Positions 1-8,876 are shown, counted from the stretch's first letter. The stretch is 15,642 nucleotides of DNA from Porticoccus sp. (GCA_002685455.1 NYXF01000095.1:1-15642), one strand, 5' to 3'. Program-made: numbers and translations. The notes: generated from the sequence alone by a model not told the origin.

Positions 1-2
1 GA

Positions 3-884
3 CCCAGCCGTCTATGTTATGTAGGACCAGTACTGTACACAAGACCTCGTCATCCTTTGGAAAGTCGTTCACCGATTCAAATTGGTGTAGAACTATACGG
101 TGAGACTGGTTTGGCTGCTGATATAGAAGTTATCAGATTGATGATGGAAACTTTAGGATTAGTTGGCCTGAGAAATATTCGCTTAGACCTTGGTCATGTC
201 GGAATATATCAAAGCTTACTTGAGGGTTTAAATCTATCAAATCAGCAAGAAAAAGAATTGTTTAATTTAGTTCAAAGCAAATCTGTTCCTCAGCTTAATA
301 ATTGGATTGACCTAAATATTAAGAACCAGAGTCACTCTAAAATGATTCGATCACTTGTTGGGTTAGTGGGGGATATATCTATTTTGGATAATGCTCGTAA
401 AGTATTATCAAATGCACCTGCTGAAGTTGAATTAGCGCTTGATGAGCTTCAGTCGGTGGCTAGTGCTTTGATTCAAAGCAGCCCTGGCTTAGAGCTATGT
501 TTCGATTTGAGTGAATTACGAGGTTATCATTATCATACAGGCCTAGTATTTGCAGTCTATACATCAGGAGAGGGACAGGCTATTGGAAATGGTGGTAGAT
601 ATGATCATGTAGGAAAAAGTTTCGGCAGATCAAGACCAGCAACTGGTTTCAATATGAGCCTTAAAACACTCGTTCAGTTTAATAAAAATAAAGAATACGT
701 GGTCTCGGGCATATTCGCACCGTCCTCCAACAGAGAAGATCAACACGCTGTTATAAAAGAATTACGACTCTCTGGTAATAGGGTTGTGATAGGGTTTCAA
801 GGTCAAGATCCAAATTTTGTTGAATTAGGTTGTGATCGTCAGCTTGTATTGAAAGATAAAAAATTTGAAGTTGTTCCGGTATAG
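3..884 (+). CDS. hisZ: ATP phosphoribosyltransferase regulatory subunit HisZ (5' partial)
   Basis: HisZ is a class II histidyl-tRNA synthetase paralogue that does not charge tRNA. It joins the short form of HisG in the first step of histidine synthesis and is needed for its activity and feedback control. The frame is open from base 3, so the 5' end lies outside the window. The TTG at 57 is internal: the codons before it (RLCYVGPVLYTRP) match the family. About 293 residues are visible of a usual 380-400. Seen are the block IQIGVELYGE, then FDLSELRGYHYHTG and GNGGRYDHVG, and a final RPATGFNMSLK, which correspond to synthetase-fold motifs. It ends 27 bases before purA, so the two are probably co-transcribed; in many beta- and gammaproteobacteria hisZ sits between hflC and purA. 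Its presence predicts a short-form HisG elsewhere. The identification is secure and only the start is missing. Confidence 0.95.
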   Translation, partial: PSRLCYVGPVLYTRPRHPLESRSPIQIGVELYGETGLAADIEVIRLMMETLGLVGLRNIRLDLGHVGIYQSLLEGLNLSNQQEKELFNLVQSKSVPQLNNWIDLNIKNQSHSKMIRSLVGLVGDISILDNARKVLSNAPAEVELALDELQSVASALIQSSPGLELCFDLSELRGYHYHTGLVFAVYTSGEGQAIGNGGRYDHVGKSFGRSRPATGFNMSLKTLVQFNKNKEYVVSGIFAPSSNREDQHAVIKELRLSGNRVVIGFQGQDPNFVELGCDRQLVLKDKKFEVVPV

Positions 885-911
885 TAAATCTAACTATCTT
901 AGAGAAATTAA

Positions 912-2204
<1,293 letters not shown>

Positions 2205-2272
2205 TTCTTTAAAAAAAATAAATTTAATTTTTGGTTAGTAAGTCTTAAATCTCTAAATATTTTTTTAAAATT

Positions 2273-2809
2273 TTATTTTTTCCAAGATCTATTGATTGTT
2301 CCAGTACATATATCAGATTTTTTCATCTTTTTAAGGTGGTGTCTGAGCATCACTTCAACTACAGGAAATGCTAAATCTTTCCAGGGTATTTCATTTTCTT
2401 TAAATAATTTAACTTCAAGTGATTCAATTCCAGCTCCAAAAACTCCATTAAGAATAGTGCCACTGTAAAAAATGTATACCTGGCTTATATGCGGTAAATC
2501 AAATAATCCACAAAAAACAGGCTCTTCAATCTGGATATTGGCTTCCTCTTTCGATTCACGCAGCGCTGCCTCTAAACAAGTCTCATTATTTTCCATAAAG
2601 CCAGCAGGTAGTGTCCATAATCCTACACGTGGCTCAATGGCTCTTTTACATAATAAAATTTTGCTATCAAATACAGGTAAACACCCAGCTATAATTTTTG
2701 GATTTTCATAAAAAATGGCATTACATTTCCCACAAACATCACGCTTTTTATTGTCCCCTGGGGGGATTATCAAGTTAGTTGCATTCCCGCAATTTCTACA
2801 AAAATTCAT
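2273..2809 (-). CDS. Nudix hydrolase with N-terminal zinc ribbon
   Basis: This 178-residue cytoplasmic protein begins with a likely zinc ribbon: C4 and C7, then C26 and C29, in the pattern CxxC-18-CxxC. The Nudix box follows at residues 70-92, G-x5-E-x7-R-E-x2-E-E, with likely metal-binding E85, E88 and E89. Nudix enzymes cleave nucleoside diphosphates linked to another group, using Mg2+ or Mn2+. The segment GLFDLPHISQVYIFY after the box belongs to a subfamily often annotated as ADP-ribose or NADH pyrophosphatase-like, but the sequence does not fix the substrate. The usual glycine near the end of the box is alanine (EEANI), which I recall as normal in this subfamily. It starts at an ATG with GGA about 8-10 bases upstream. 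It is convergent with purA and divergent from the DUF1289 gene. Confidence 0.9.
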   Translation of the reverse strand: MNFCRNCGNATNLIIPPGDNKKRDVCGKCNAIFYENPKIIAGCLPVFDSKILLCKRAIEPRVGLWTLPAGFMENNETCLEAALRESKEEANIQIEEPVFCGLFDLPHISQVYIFYSGTILNGVFGAGIESLEVKLFKENEIPWKDLAFPVVEVMLRHHLKKMKKSDICTGTINRSWKK

Positions 2810-2852
2810 AAGAATTTTCCATTATATTTATTAATCATTAAGTATATATAAA

Positions 2853-2877
2853 TGTGGATAGAAATTGTTATCCCACA
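2853..2877. promoter_or_regulatory. Imperfect inverted repeat between divergent genes, operator-like
   Basis: The arms TGTGGATA (2853-2860) and TATCCCACA (2869-2877) are inverted copies apart from one extra C, with an 8-base centre. The left arm with its next base, TGTGGATAG, matches 8 of 9 positions of the inverted consensus DnaA box TTATCCACA. The right side reads TTATCC-CACA with one inserted C. It lies in the 148-base space between the Nudix gene and the DUF1289 gene, about 45 bases from the Nudix start. It may be a protein-binding site acting on one or both genes. No regulator is identified and no firm promoter elements could be placed around it. Confidence 0.3.
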
Positions 2878-2957
2878 ATAAGAAAAATTTTCAAGTTGTA
2901 TCCTAATAAAATTTATTGAATAATCTAATTTATATTAATTAAAATTACTGGACTAAA

Positions 2958-3140
2958 ATGACAGGTATTGTTCCATCTCCATGTGTTTCCATTTGCTCTA
3001 TGAATGATCAAGATATTTGTATTGGTTGCCATCGTAATTCTCGTGAAATTAGAGAGTGGATGTTGATGGACGACGCGGAGCGACACCAGGTAATTGAATC
3101 CGCTTTTCAAAGAGCAAAAAAAGATAACCCTTTTTATTGA
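2958..3140 (+). CDS. DUF1289 family small four-cysteine protein
   Basis: This 60-residue protein has the DUF1289 pattern: a PSPCVSIC start, then CIGCHRNSREIREW, followed by a short polar helix ending in the aromatic tail NPFY. Cysteines C9, C13, C21 and C24 form a C-x3-C-x7-C-x2-C cluster that probably binds zinc or another metal. Members are widespread in proteobacteria as short stand-alone proteins and their role is, to my knowledge, not established. No signal peptide or membrane segment is visible, so it is presumably cytoplasmic. The ATG at 2958 places the PSPC motif right after the N-terminus, as in relatives; the ribosome binding site is weak (GGA at about 2950). It is divergent from the Nudix gene and convergent with the CorB-like gene. 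Confidence 0.88.
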   Translation: MTGIVPSPCVSICSMNDQDICIGCHRNSREIREWMLMDDAERHQVIESAFQRAKKDNPFY

Positions 3141-3195
3141 AAAAATTACAAAGTGATCGTTGAACTAAAATTACACTATTATTTTAAATCACTCA

Positions 3196-4482
3196 TTAAA
3201 TTTCTTCTTCTGGGTCAATCTCCTTTGCTAACTGCTTAACTTGTAGTTTAGTGACACTTTTATCACTTAGATTTATAGTCTCGATTCGATAATTTTTAAT
3301 AGTTAATGATACATTACCTTCCGGTATGTTTTCTAGATACTCTAAAACTAAGCCGCTCAAAGTTTTTGGTCCATCAGTGGGAAGATCCCAACTAGCTTCT
3401 TTATTTATTTCTCTTATAGTTTGAGATCCATCAATTTCGAAGAAATCATTCTTTATTATTGCCATACCAGGGTTTTCGTCCTCAGCCTTATTGGTTGTAA
3501 AATCGCCCACGATTTCTTCAAGAATATCTTCCAGAGTAACCAACCCTTCAATCTCACCGTACTCGTCAACGACAAGAGCTATTCGCCTTTGATTCAATTT
3601 AAAATTTAAAAGCTGTTTATTAAGAGGCGTATTTTTTGGAACAAAATATGGTTCACGAGCAAATCTTTTGATAGCTTTTTGTGTCAGACTCTCCCCTCCT
3701 ATACGAAGTAATCTAGGGACATTTTTCATATGGAGAATCCCTTCGATTTGATTGATATCACCCCTGAAGATGGGTATACGTGTGTAACCACAATTTATAA
3801 TAGTATCAAGAATAATCTCTTTTTTATCATCTAGATTGAGCCCTTTAATTTCGTTACGTGGAACCATAATGTCATTAACAGTAATCTCCTCAAGGTCTAG
3901 AATATTAATTAGCATATTTTCCTGTTCAGGGATTTTTTTGCTCGATACGCCTACTACTGTTCTGAGTTCATCCTTACTTAGGCCGTCATCTCGGCTTTCA
4001 TTTGGATTGATTCCAAATACTCTAAGTAATCCATTTGAAAGTTGATTAACAAGCCACACAAAAGGATAAAATAATATCAGCAGAGGTCTAAGGATATGGC
4101 TTGAGAAAAAAGCAATACCTTCCGGATGTAAAGCTGCTACTGTCTTTGGAGTTACCTCAGCAAAAATTAACACTGCTAACGTCAATAATAGCGTACTAAA
4201 AAATATACCAGCATCACCATAGAGCCTGAAGGCTATGACTGTTGTAATCGCTGAGCATAGTATGTGGGTGAGATTATTGCCGATTAAAATGATTCCAATT
4301 AGTCTATCTGGTCGCTTTAAAAGCTTATAAGCCTTCCTTGCTCCACGATGGTTTTTTTTTAGATGGTCCAAGCGATAACGGTTCAGCGACATCATCGCCG
4401 TTTCTGAGCTTGAAAAAAATGCTGAAAGTATTAGCAGGCCAACAAGAATTGAAAAAAGTAGCTCTATAGAAGTGTCGTTCAA
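3196..4482 (-). CDS. corB: CNNM/CBS-domain membrane protein (CorB/YfjD, HlyC/CorC family)
   Basis: This 428-residue inner-membrane protein has the full family order. A DUF21/CNNM membrane domain (about residues 5-190) has helices near 5-25, 65-90, 93-112 and 125-150 and the motif FFSSSETAMMSLNRYRL. Two CBS domains follow (about 200-262 and 270-332, with DIMVPR at 204-209 and LVVDEYGE at 313-320), then a CorC_HlyC domain (about 345-425). CNNM/CorB proteins are linked to Mg2+ or Co2+ efflux; whether this one transports or regulates is inferred only. The start is TTG: the frame is closed by a stop 18 codons upstream with no ATG or GTG between, and AAAAAGG lies 11 bases before the TTG. The protein aligns with E. 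coli YfjD from its first residues. It lies 77 bases after the ypjD-like gene, the same pair that flanks ffh in E. coli and Pseudomonas. Confidence 0.92.
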   Translation of the reverse strand: MNDTSIELLFSILVGLLILSAFFSSSETAMMSLNRYRLDHLKKNHRGARKAYKLLKRPDRLIGIILIGNNLTHILCSAITTVIAFRLYGDAGIFFSTLLLTLAVLIFAEVTPKTVAALHPEGIAFFSSHILRPLLILFYPFVWLVNQLSNGLLRVFGINPNESRDDGLSKDELRTVVGVSSKKIPEQENMLINILDLEEITVNDIMVPRNEIKGLNLDDKKEIILDTIINCGYTRIPIFRGDINQIEGILHMKNVPRLLRIGGESLTQKAIKRFAREPYFVPKNTPLNKQLLNFKLNQRRIALVVDEYGEIEGLVTLEDILEEIVGDFTTNKAEDENPGMAIIKNDFFEIDGSQTIREINKEASWDLPTDGPKTLSGLVLEYLENIPEGNVSLTIKNYRIETINLSDKSVTKLQVKQLAKEIDPEEEI

Positions 4483-4559
4483 AGAAAAAAAAACCTTTTT
4501 TACCCATGGGTCGTATATGTTGAAGAAATTTTCTTAAATAGGCAAGCCCATTTAGTATA

Positions 4560-5366
4560 TTAGCTTGCAAGCAGTACCTTCAGAACAAATTTTGTACCCC
4601 AGTAAGCTAACGCTAGTGTTCCAAAACCTATCAAAGTCCAGCGTATAGCAGTTTTTCCTCGCCAGCCACGAAAATGCCGTCCCCATAGTAAGATTGCAAA
4701 AAATACCCATGAAAAGAGTGAAAAAAAAGCTTTATGAGCAAGATGTTGAGCAAAAAGATCTTCAAAAAAAATTAAACCAGTGGCAAGCGATAACGTTAGT
4801 AAACCAAAGCCTGCCCAAATTGTTTCAAATAAGAGAGATTCCATAGTTTGGATTGATGGAAAAATTTGAGGAAAACTTCCAAATTGCTTACGTCTAAGCC
4901 TCCATTCTTGAAGAGCCAGAAATAATGCCTGAAACGCAGCTATCGTTAACATGCTGAATGATAGAATTGAAATGAAAACATGAAAACCCACTTGGGTTGA
5001 AACTATGGGAGCATTTATCCCGGAGGTTTTGGTTTTCATCGCAACTGTTGTCATGGCGATAGACAAGATTAGAGCACTTAAGGGAAAAAGCAATAAAATG
5101 CAGTCCGGACATTGTCTTTTAAAGCTGCTTGCAAGTGCAATGCAGTTAATTGCAAAAATTATAATAGTTATTATAGAAATAAGACTAAATGTTACACCTT
5201 GGTCAGTAAACACCCATTGAAGGCTAGCATAACCATGAAGAAAGACAGCTGATAGCGAGAGTATAAAAATAACAGCAGGTTTTTGACTCGCCTTCTTACT
5301 CAGTTGCAGAGCTTGGTATAAAGCTGCTAATAGATAAAACATTATTGATGCAGTTGCTATAAGCAT
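4560..5366 (-). CDS. ypjD: CcsA/YpjD-type cytochrome c assembly family membrane protein
   Basis: This is a polytopic inner-membrane protein of 268 residues with about eight hydrophobic segments, similar to the CcmC/CcsA haem-handling family. Histidines H44, H129 (TQVGFHVF), H198 and H201 (FAQHLAHKAF) lie near helix ends, where haem ligands sit in the family. The C-terminal stretch GWRGKTAIRWTLIGFGTLAL, ending LAYWGTKFV, is typical of YpjD. The function of YpjD proteins is not settled: haem or cytochrome c biogenesis is inferred from the fold, and a link to the neighbouring CorB-like protein has been suggested from co-occurrence. It starts at an ATG and is divergent from ffh across 248 bases. 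It is followed in the same direction by corB, so the two probably form an operon. Confidence 0.87.
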   Translation of the reverse strand: MLIATASIMFYLLAALYQALQLSKKASQKPAVIFILSLSAVFLHGYASLQWVFTDQGVTFSLISIITIIIFAINCIALASSFKRQCPDCILLLFPLSALILSIAMTTVAMKTKTSGINAPIVSTQVGFHVFISILSFSMLTIAAFQALFLALQEWRLRRKQFGSFPQIFPSIQTMESLLFETIWAGFGLLTLSLATGLIFFEDLFAQHLAHKAFFSLFSWVFFAILLWGRHFRGWRGKTAIRWTLIGFGTLALAYWGTKFVLKVLLAS

Positions 5367-5575
5367 ATATTCACTATTTTGCTGTTATTTAAATTAAAAA
5401 ATACCTTGAAAGTGTGCCACATATATTATCCAGCTAAAAGAAAAGCTACATGTAAAGTTTAATATCAATAAAAAAGAAACCAATTATCATAAACACACGT
5501 CTAAATTACTGATTAATAATATAAATTAAAAATAACAAAAAATCCAAAAAAGACTAATTTGAATTATATTTAAGT

Positions 5576-5581
5576 TATAAT
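5576..5581 (+). promoter_or_regulatory. Candidate -10 element for ffh
   Basis: A perfect TATAAT lies 33 bases before the ffh ATG, inside the AT-rich divergent space between ypjD and ffh. No good -35 element is visible at 16-18 bases. The 12 bases around it (TTATAATAGCTT, 5575-5586) recur exactly upstream of hom. In DNA this AT-rich, chance TATAAT hexamers are common, so this is a candidate only. The rest of the 248-base gap holds no recognisable gene, RNA or terminator. Confidence 0.4.
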
Positions 5582-5614
5582 AGCTTTTTAATATCAAAAA
5601 ATGTGAAATAAAAT

Positions 5615-7012
5615 ATGCCAATCTTTAAAAATCTCAGCGACAAACTCTCTGACTCTTTTAAAAAAATTACTGGTAAATCCAATTTAACTGAAAAAAATAT
5701 TCAAGAGATCTTGAGAGAAGTTCGTATAGCTTTATTGGAGGCAGACGTTGCTCTCCCAGTTGTTAAAAATTTTGTTGAAGACTTAAAACAAAAAGCTTTA
5801 GGGGCAGATGTTGATCGTAACCTTAATCCCAGCCAGCAATTCTTGAAGGTTGTTCAAAGAGAGCTGGAGATCTTAATGGGGGAGAGCAACGAGGAGTTAA
5901 ATCTCTCCGTTCAGCCACCAGCCGTCATTTTGATGGCAGGACTACAGGGTGCTGGAAAAACAACATCAATAGCCAAGCTAGCGGCTTTTCTTAAAAGGAA
6001 GAAAAATAAAAAAGTTATGGTAGTAAGTGCGGATATATATCGACCTGCTGCGATTAAACAACTAGAGGTGCTTGCTGCAGATGTTGATGCTGAATTTTAT
6101 CCAAGTTCATCATCTCAAGAACCTATTGATATTGTATCTGGAGCTCTTAAATCGGCTAAGGTCAAGTTTATGGATGTTTTGCTTATTGATACAGCAGGTA
6201 GACTTCATATTGATGATAAGCTGATGAGCGAAATTGGCCTCATTCATAAAACGACCAATCCAATAGAGACTCTTTTTGTTGCAGATTCTATGATTGGTCA
6301 AGATGCAGTCTTAAGTGCTAAAGTTTTTAATGACAGCTTACCTTTAACAGGAATAATCCTTACGAAAATTGACGGAGATACTCGCGGTGGTGCAGCACTT
6401 TCTATTCGTCATGTTACAGGAAAACCAATAAAGTTCTTAGGAACTGGAGAAAAAACTGATGCTCTTGAACCCTTTTTTCCAGAGAGAATAGCATCCCGAA
6501 TACTTGGCATGGGTGATATGTTGTCGCTCATAGAAGAAGCAGAAGAAAAGGTTGACCGAAAAAAAGCAGAAATTTTTGCAAAGAAAGCATCACAAGGTAA
6601 GAAATTTGACTTGAATGACCTAAGAGATCAATTACAGCAAATGAAAAATATGGGTGGGCTATCCGGTATGATGGAAAAATTACCGGGACTTGGTGGTTTA
6701 CCACAAATTCAACCAAAATCAGATATATCGGATAAATTTTCCCGCATGGAATATATAATTGACTCAATGACTCCTTTAGAGAGAGCTAAGCCAGAAATTT
6801 TGAATGGCTCTAGAAAAAAACGTATTACTAAAGGTTCAGGCTCCACATTACAGGACTTAAATCGATTACTTAAACAACATAAGCAAATGGGAGCTATGAT
6901 GAAAAAAGTCAAAGGCAAGGGTATGAAACGTATGATGCAAGGTATATCTGGTTCTACAGCTTCTCAAGGAACAGGTATATTCCCAGGAGGAAAAAATAAG
7001 TTTCCTTTTTAA
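5615..7012 (+). CDS. ffh: Signal recognition particle protein Ffh (SRP54 GTPase)
   Basis: Ffh binds 4.5S RNA and the hydrophobic signal sequences of nascent chains, and delivers ribosomes to FtsY and SecYEG at the inner membrane. The 465-residue protein has an N-terminal helical domain (about 1-95) and a GTPase domain with the P-loop GLQGAGKTT (109-117), DTAGR (192-196) and TKIDGDTRGG (from 250). The C-terminal M domain (about 300-465) is methionine-rich, with runs such as MKNMGGLSGMMEKLPG and KGMKRMMQG that bind signal peptides and RNA. The length is slightly above E. coli (453). The ATG gives the expected N-terminus; the ribosome binding site is weak (GTGAAA). It is divergent from ypjD and followed by rpsP after 161 bases, a widely conserved order. 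No strong terminator separates ffh from rpsP. Confidence 0.98.
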   Translation: MPIFKNLSDKLSDSFKKITGKSNLTEKNIQEILREVRIALLEADVALPVVKNFVEDLKQKALGADVDRNLNPSQQFLKVVQRELEILMGESNEELNLSVQPPAVILMAGLQGAGKTTSIAKLAAFLKRKKNKKVMVVSADIYRPAAIKQLEVLAADVDAEFYPSSSSQEPIDIVSGALKSAKVKFMDVLLIDTAGRLHIDDKLMSEIGLIHKTTNPIETLFVADSMIGQDAVLSAKVFNDSLPLTGIILTKIDGDTRGGAALSIRHVTGKPIKFLGTGEKTDALEPFFPERIASRILGMGDMLSLIEEAEEKVDRKKAEIFAKKASQGKKFDLNDLRDQLQQMKNMGGLSGMMEKLPGLGGLPQIQPKSDISDKFSRMEYIIDSMTPLERAKPEILNGSRKKRITKGSGSTLQDLNRLLKQHKQMGAMMKKVKGKGMKRMMQGISGSTASQGTGIFPGGKNKFPF

Positions 7013-7059
7013 AGGTTTTTAATATCGAAAATTAGATTTAACATCTATAAGCTCGGTGC

Positions 7060-7088
7060 TATACATAAAGTCATCTTTTGGATATAAT
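7060..7088 (+). promoter_or_regulatory. Candidate sigma70-type promoter of the rpsP operon
   Basis: TATACA (7060-7065, four of six matches to TTGACA) and a perfect TATAAT (7083-7088) are separated by 17 bases, the optimal spacing. Transcription would start near 7095, leaving a leader of about 80 bases before rpsP. This is the best two-part promoter I could read in the window and it sits where a ribosomal operon promoter is expected. It is predicted by eye only. Confidence 0.5.
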
Positions 7089-7173
7089 GTCGCGCCTCAA
7101 AGTTTGAGCTTTTCATATAAAAAATTATGTGGAAAAAAACCATCAAAAATATACAATTTAAAAGAGAGATTTC

Positions 7174-7419
7174 ATGGTAACAATCCGTTTGGCTCGTGGC
7201 GGTTCAAAAAAACGCCCCTTTTACCATATCCATGTGACTGACAGTCGTCGCCCTAGGGATGGTAAATACATTGAAAGGATCGGTTTTTTTAACCCAGTCG
7301 CTCGTGGACAAGAAGAACGTCTGCGTGTTGATTTTGACCGTGTAGACCACTGGATCAAGTTGGGAGCAGGAGTAAGCGATCGTGTTTCTCAGTTAATTAA
7401 AGAAACCACCACAGCATAA
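7174..7419 (+). CDS. rpsP: 30S ribosomal protein bS16
   Basis: bS16 binds 16S rRNA in the 5' domain and is needed for early assembly of the small subunit. The 81-residue sequence is typical throughout: [19 protein letters not shown] at the start, then [19 protein letters not shown], then a segment ending [17 protein letters not shown]. The ATG is preceded by AGAGAG at a suitable distance. It is the first gene of the conserved rpsP-rimM-trmD-rplS operon, and rimM starts 13 bases after its stop. The operon as a whole combines a small-subunit protein, its maturation factor, a tRNA methylase and a large-subunit protein. Confidence 0.98.
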   Translation: MVTIRLARGGSKKRPFYHIHVTDSRRPRDGKYIERIGFFNPVARGQEERLRVDFDRVDHWIKLGAGVSDRVSQLIKETTTA

Positions 7420-7432
7420 CATTCTGACCAAA

Positions 7433-7990
7433 GTGAACCCAATCAATCTTAACTCAGATTTTTCTTTGCCAGATGATCTTGCTATCGTAGGTAGAATTAC
7501 TGGAGTTCATGGAATTAAAGGATGGGTGAAGATTCGTTCATATACTCAAGAGCAAAAAAAAATTTTCAATTACAATCCTTGGTGGTTAAGTAGTGGAGAA
7601 GGCTGGAAGTCAATTAAAGTTAGTGAATTTAAAACGACAAGCCATAATCTAATTGCACATATCGAGAACTTTGATGATAGAGATGTATCTAATAAAGAAT
7701 TATGTCAAAGAGATATTGCTGTAGAGCGCTCTAAGTTTCCTAAGCTAGGTAGTGAAGAATATTATTGGTATCAACTGAAGGGGTTGAGAGTTTTTACAGC
7801 TGTTGGGAAAGTGGACTTAGGCACAGTTACTGGTTTAGTCGAGACTGGGGCAAATGAGGTCCTTGAGATTCAAGGAGATTTAGATAGCCTTGATCTTAAG
7901 CAAAGATTAATTCCTTACGTGAAGCAGGTGATTTTGTTAGTAAACTTTGAATCTAACAGTATTGAAGTGGATTGGGATCCTGAGTTTTAA
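7433..7990 (+). CDS. rimM: Ribosome maturation factor RimM
   Basis: RimM binds ribosomal protein S19 and assists maturation of the head of the 30S subunit. The 185-residue product has the N-terminal RimM barrel, opening with [20 protein letters not shown] (residues 16-35), and a C-terminal PRC-barrel domain introduced by [11 protein letters not shown] (about residue 105). The start is GTG at 7433, with no obvious Shine-Dalgarno sequence. It gives about 15 residues before the conserved domain, and an in-frame TTG at 7466 is an alternative that would leave four. Lying 13 bases after rpsP, translation may depend on coupling to it. It is the second gene of the operon, with trmD 47 bases downstream. 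Confidence 0.94.
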   Translation: MNPINLNSDFSLPDDLAIVGRITGVHGIKGWVKIRSYTQEQKKIFNYNPWWLSSGEGWKSIKVSEFKTTSHNLIAHIENFDDRDVSNKELCQRDIAVERSKFPKLGSEEYYWYQLKGLRVFTAVGKVDLGTVTGLVETGANEVLEIQGDLDSLDLKQRLIPYVKQVILLVNFESNSIEVDWDPEF

Positions 7991-8037
7991 AATTTTCTGG
8001 TGATCTCTTAAGCATTATACTTGGTAAGTTTATTGTT

Positions 8038-8802
8038 ATGAAGATAGGTTTTATTACATTATTTCCAGAAATGTTTGATGCGTTGCTAAATTATGGTATT
8101 AGTGGTCGCGCAGTCAAAAATAGCCTGCTTGAGGTAAAGATTTTTAACCCAAGGGTTTATTCGACTAATCAGTATCACTCAGTAGACGATAGACCTTATG
8201 GTGGTGGTCCCGGCATGGTATTGATGGCTGAACCCCTCCGTCACTCAATTAATGATGCCAAAGATTGGACAGGAGCCAAAACCAAAGTTATTTATTTATC
8301 GCCGCAAGGGAGAGTTTTAAGCCAATCTGGAGTAAAATCTTTGGCTACTGAAACTAACCTAATATTTATTTCTGGCAGATATGAAGGAGTCGATGAGAGG
8401 ATTATTGAGTTAGCTGTAGATGAAGAGTGGTCTATAGGTGACTATGTTCTCAGTGGTGGTGAACTTGCAGCAATGGTTCTTGTGGATTCGATAATTAGGC
8501 AGTTACCAGGAGCATTAGGAGACCAGCTGTCTGCTGAACAAGACTCTTTTTCGGATGGATTATTAGATTGTCCTCATTACACGAGACCAGAGTGCTTTGA
8601 GGAATTAAGAGTGCCAGATGTGCTATTATCAGGAAATCATGACAATATAAGACGGTGGCGATTAAAAGAATCTATAAAAAGAACGTTAATTAGGCGCCCA
8701 GATTTATTAAAAAATTTAACTTTGAATAAAGAACAGAAACATATACTAAAAAATATAACCGAAAAACATGTTTTAAAAGAGTCGACTGATGAAAGTAACT
8801 AG
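8038..8802 (+). CDS. trmD: tRNA (guanine-37-N1)-methyltransferase TrmD
   Basis: TrmD transfers a methyl group from S-adenosylmethionine to N1 of G37, next to the anticodon, which prevents +1 frameshifting. It is a SPOUT-fold enzyme that acts as a dimer with a deep trefoil knot. The 254-residue sequence shows [13 protein letters not shown] at the start, the loop [15 protein letters not shown], the cofactor-site segments [18 protein letters not shown] and [19 protein letters not shown], and the flexible catalytic linker with [13 protein letters not shown]. All key blocks of the family are intact. The ATG gives the standard N-terminus; the upstream GGTAAG is a weak ribosome binding site. It lies between rimM and rplS in the usual order. 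Confidence 0.98.
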   Translation: MKIGFITLFPEMFDALLNYGISGRAVKNSLLEVKIFNPRVYSTNQYHSVDDRPYGGGPGMVLMAEPLRHSINDAKDWTGAKTKVIYLSPQGRVLSQSGVKSLATETNLIFISGRYEGVDERIIELAVDEEWSIGDYVLSGGELAAMVLVDSIIRQLPGALGDQLSAEQDSFSDGLLDCPHYTRPECFEELRVPDVLLSGNHDNIRRWRLKESIKRTLIRRPDLLKNLTLNKEQKHILKNITEKHVLKESTDESN

Positions 8803-8804
8803 AT

Positions 8805-8847
8805 TATTATCCTCTCTGTTCGACGCTACTCAAAAAAGGTGATAATA
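8805..8847 (+). promoter_or_regulatory. Possible rplS leader stem or internal promoter
   Basis: The 74 bases between trmD and rplS contain a perfect 7-base inverted repeat, TATTATC (8805-8811) and GATAATA (8841-8847), enclosing 29 bases. A shorter inverted pair, AGGT and ACCT (8837-8840 and 8847-8850), overlaps the right arm. GATAAT (8841-8846) could alternatively act as a -10 element of an internal promoter, though no good -35 is seen. The stem is AT-rich and weak, so a regulatory role is speculative. Confidence 0.2.
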
Positions 8848-8864
8848 CCTAACTAAAAGAGGCT

Positions 8865-8870
8865 GAGGAG
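8865..8870 (+). promoter_or_regulatory. Strong ribosome binding site of rplS
   Basis: GAGGAG lies six bases before the rplS ATG and is the closest match to the Shine-Dalgarno consensus in this window. Most genes here have weaker sites, so this one fits the higher protein output needed for L19 compared with RimM and TrmD from the same transcript. Confidence 0.75.
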
Positions 8871-8876
8871 CAAATT

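Noticed and set aside
2205..2272. Possible bidirectional terminator between convergent purA and the Nudix gene
   Set aside because: The gap has long A and T runs but no GC-containing stem; short AT palindromes such as TAAAATTTTA are expected by chance in this composition.
2477..2540. Loss of the conserved glycine in the Nudix box as a sign of inactivity
   Set aside because: The metal-binding glutamates are intact and, as I recall, EEA in place of EExG is common in this zinc-ribbon subfamily.
2821..2826. TATAAT on the minus strand just before the Nudix gene
   Set aside because: Transcription would start about five bases before the ATG and exclude the ribosome binding site, and no -35 element is present.
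2853..2877. lac-operator-like half site or replication origin
   Set aside because: AATTGTTATCC resembles half of the lac operator, but no sugar genes or LacI-type regulator are nearby. A single DnaA-like site without clustered boxes or dnaA/gidA neighbours is not an origin.
3152..3193. AGTGAT/ATCACT inverted repeat between DUF1289 and corB as a terminator
   Set aside because: The arms are six bases long and separated by 30 bases with no T run.
4325..4570. An 81-codon minus-strand frame spanning the ypjD-corB junction
   Set aside because: It overlaps the conserved CorB coding sequence in another frame and its composition (a phenylalanine run from the A/T tract) is not protein-like.
7000..7022. 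CCTTTTTAAAGG followed by a T run at the end of ffh as an intrinsic terminator
   Set aside because: With a usable loop only about four pairs remain, too weak to call a terminator.
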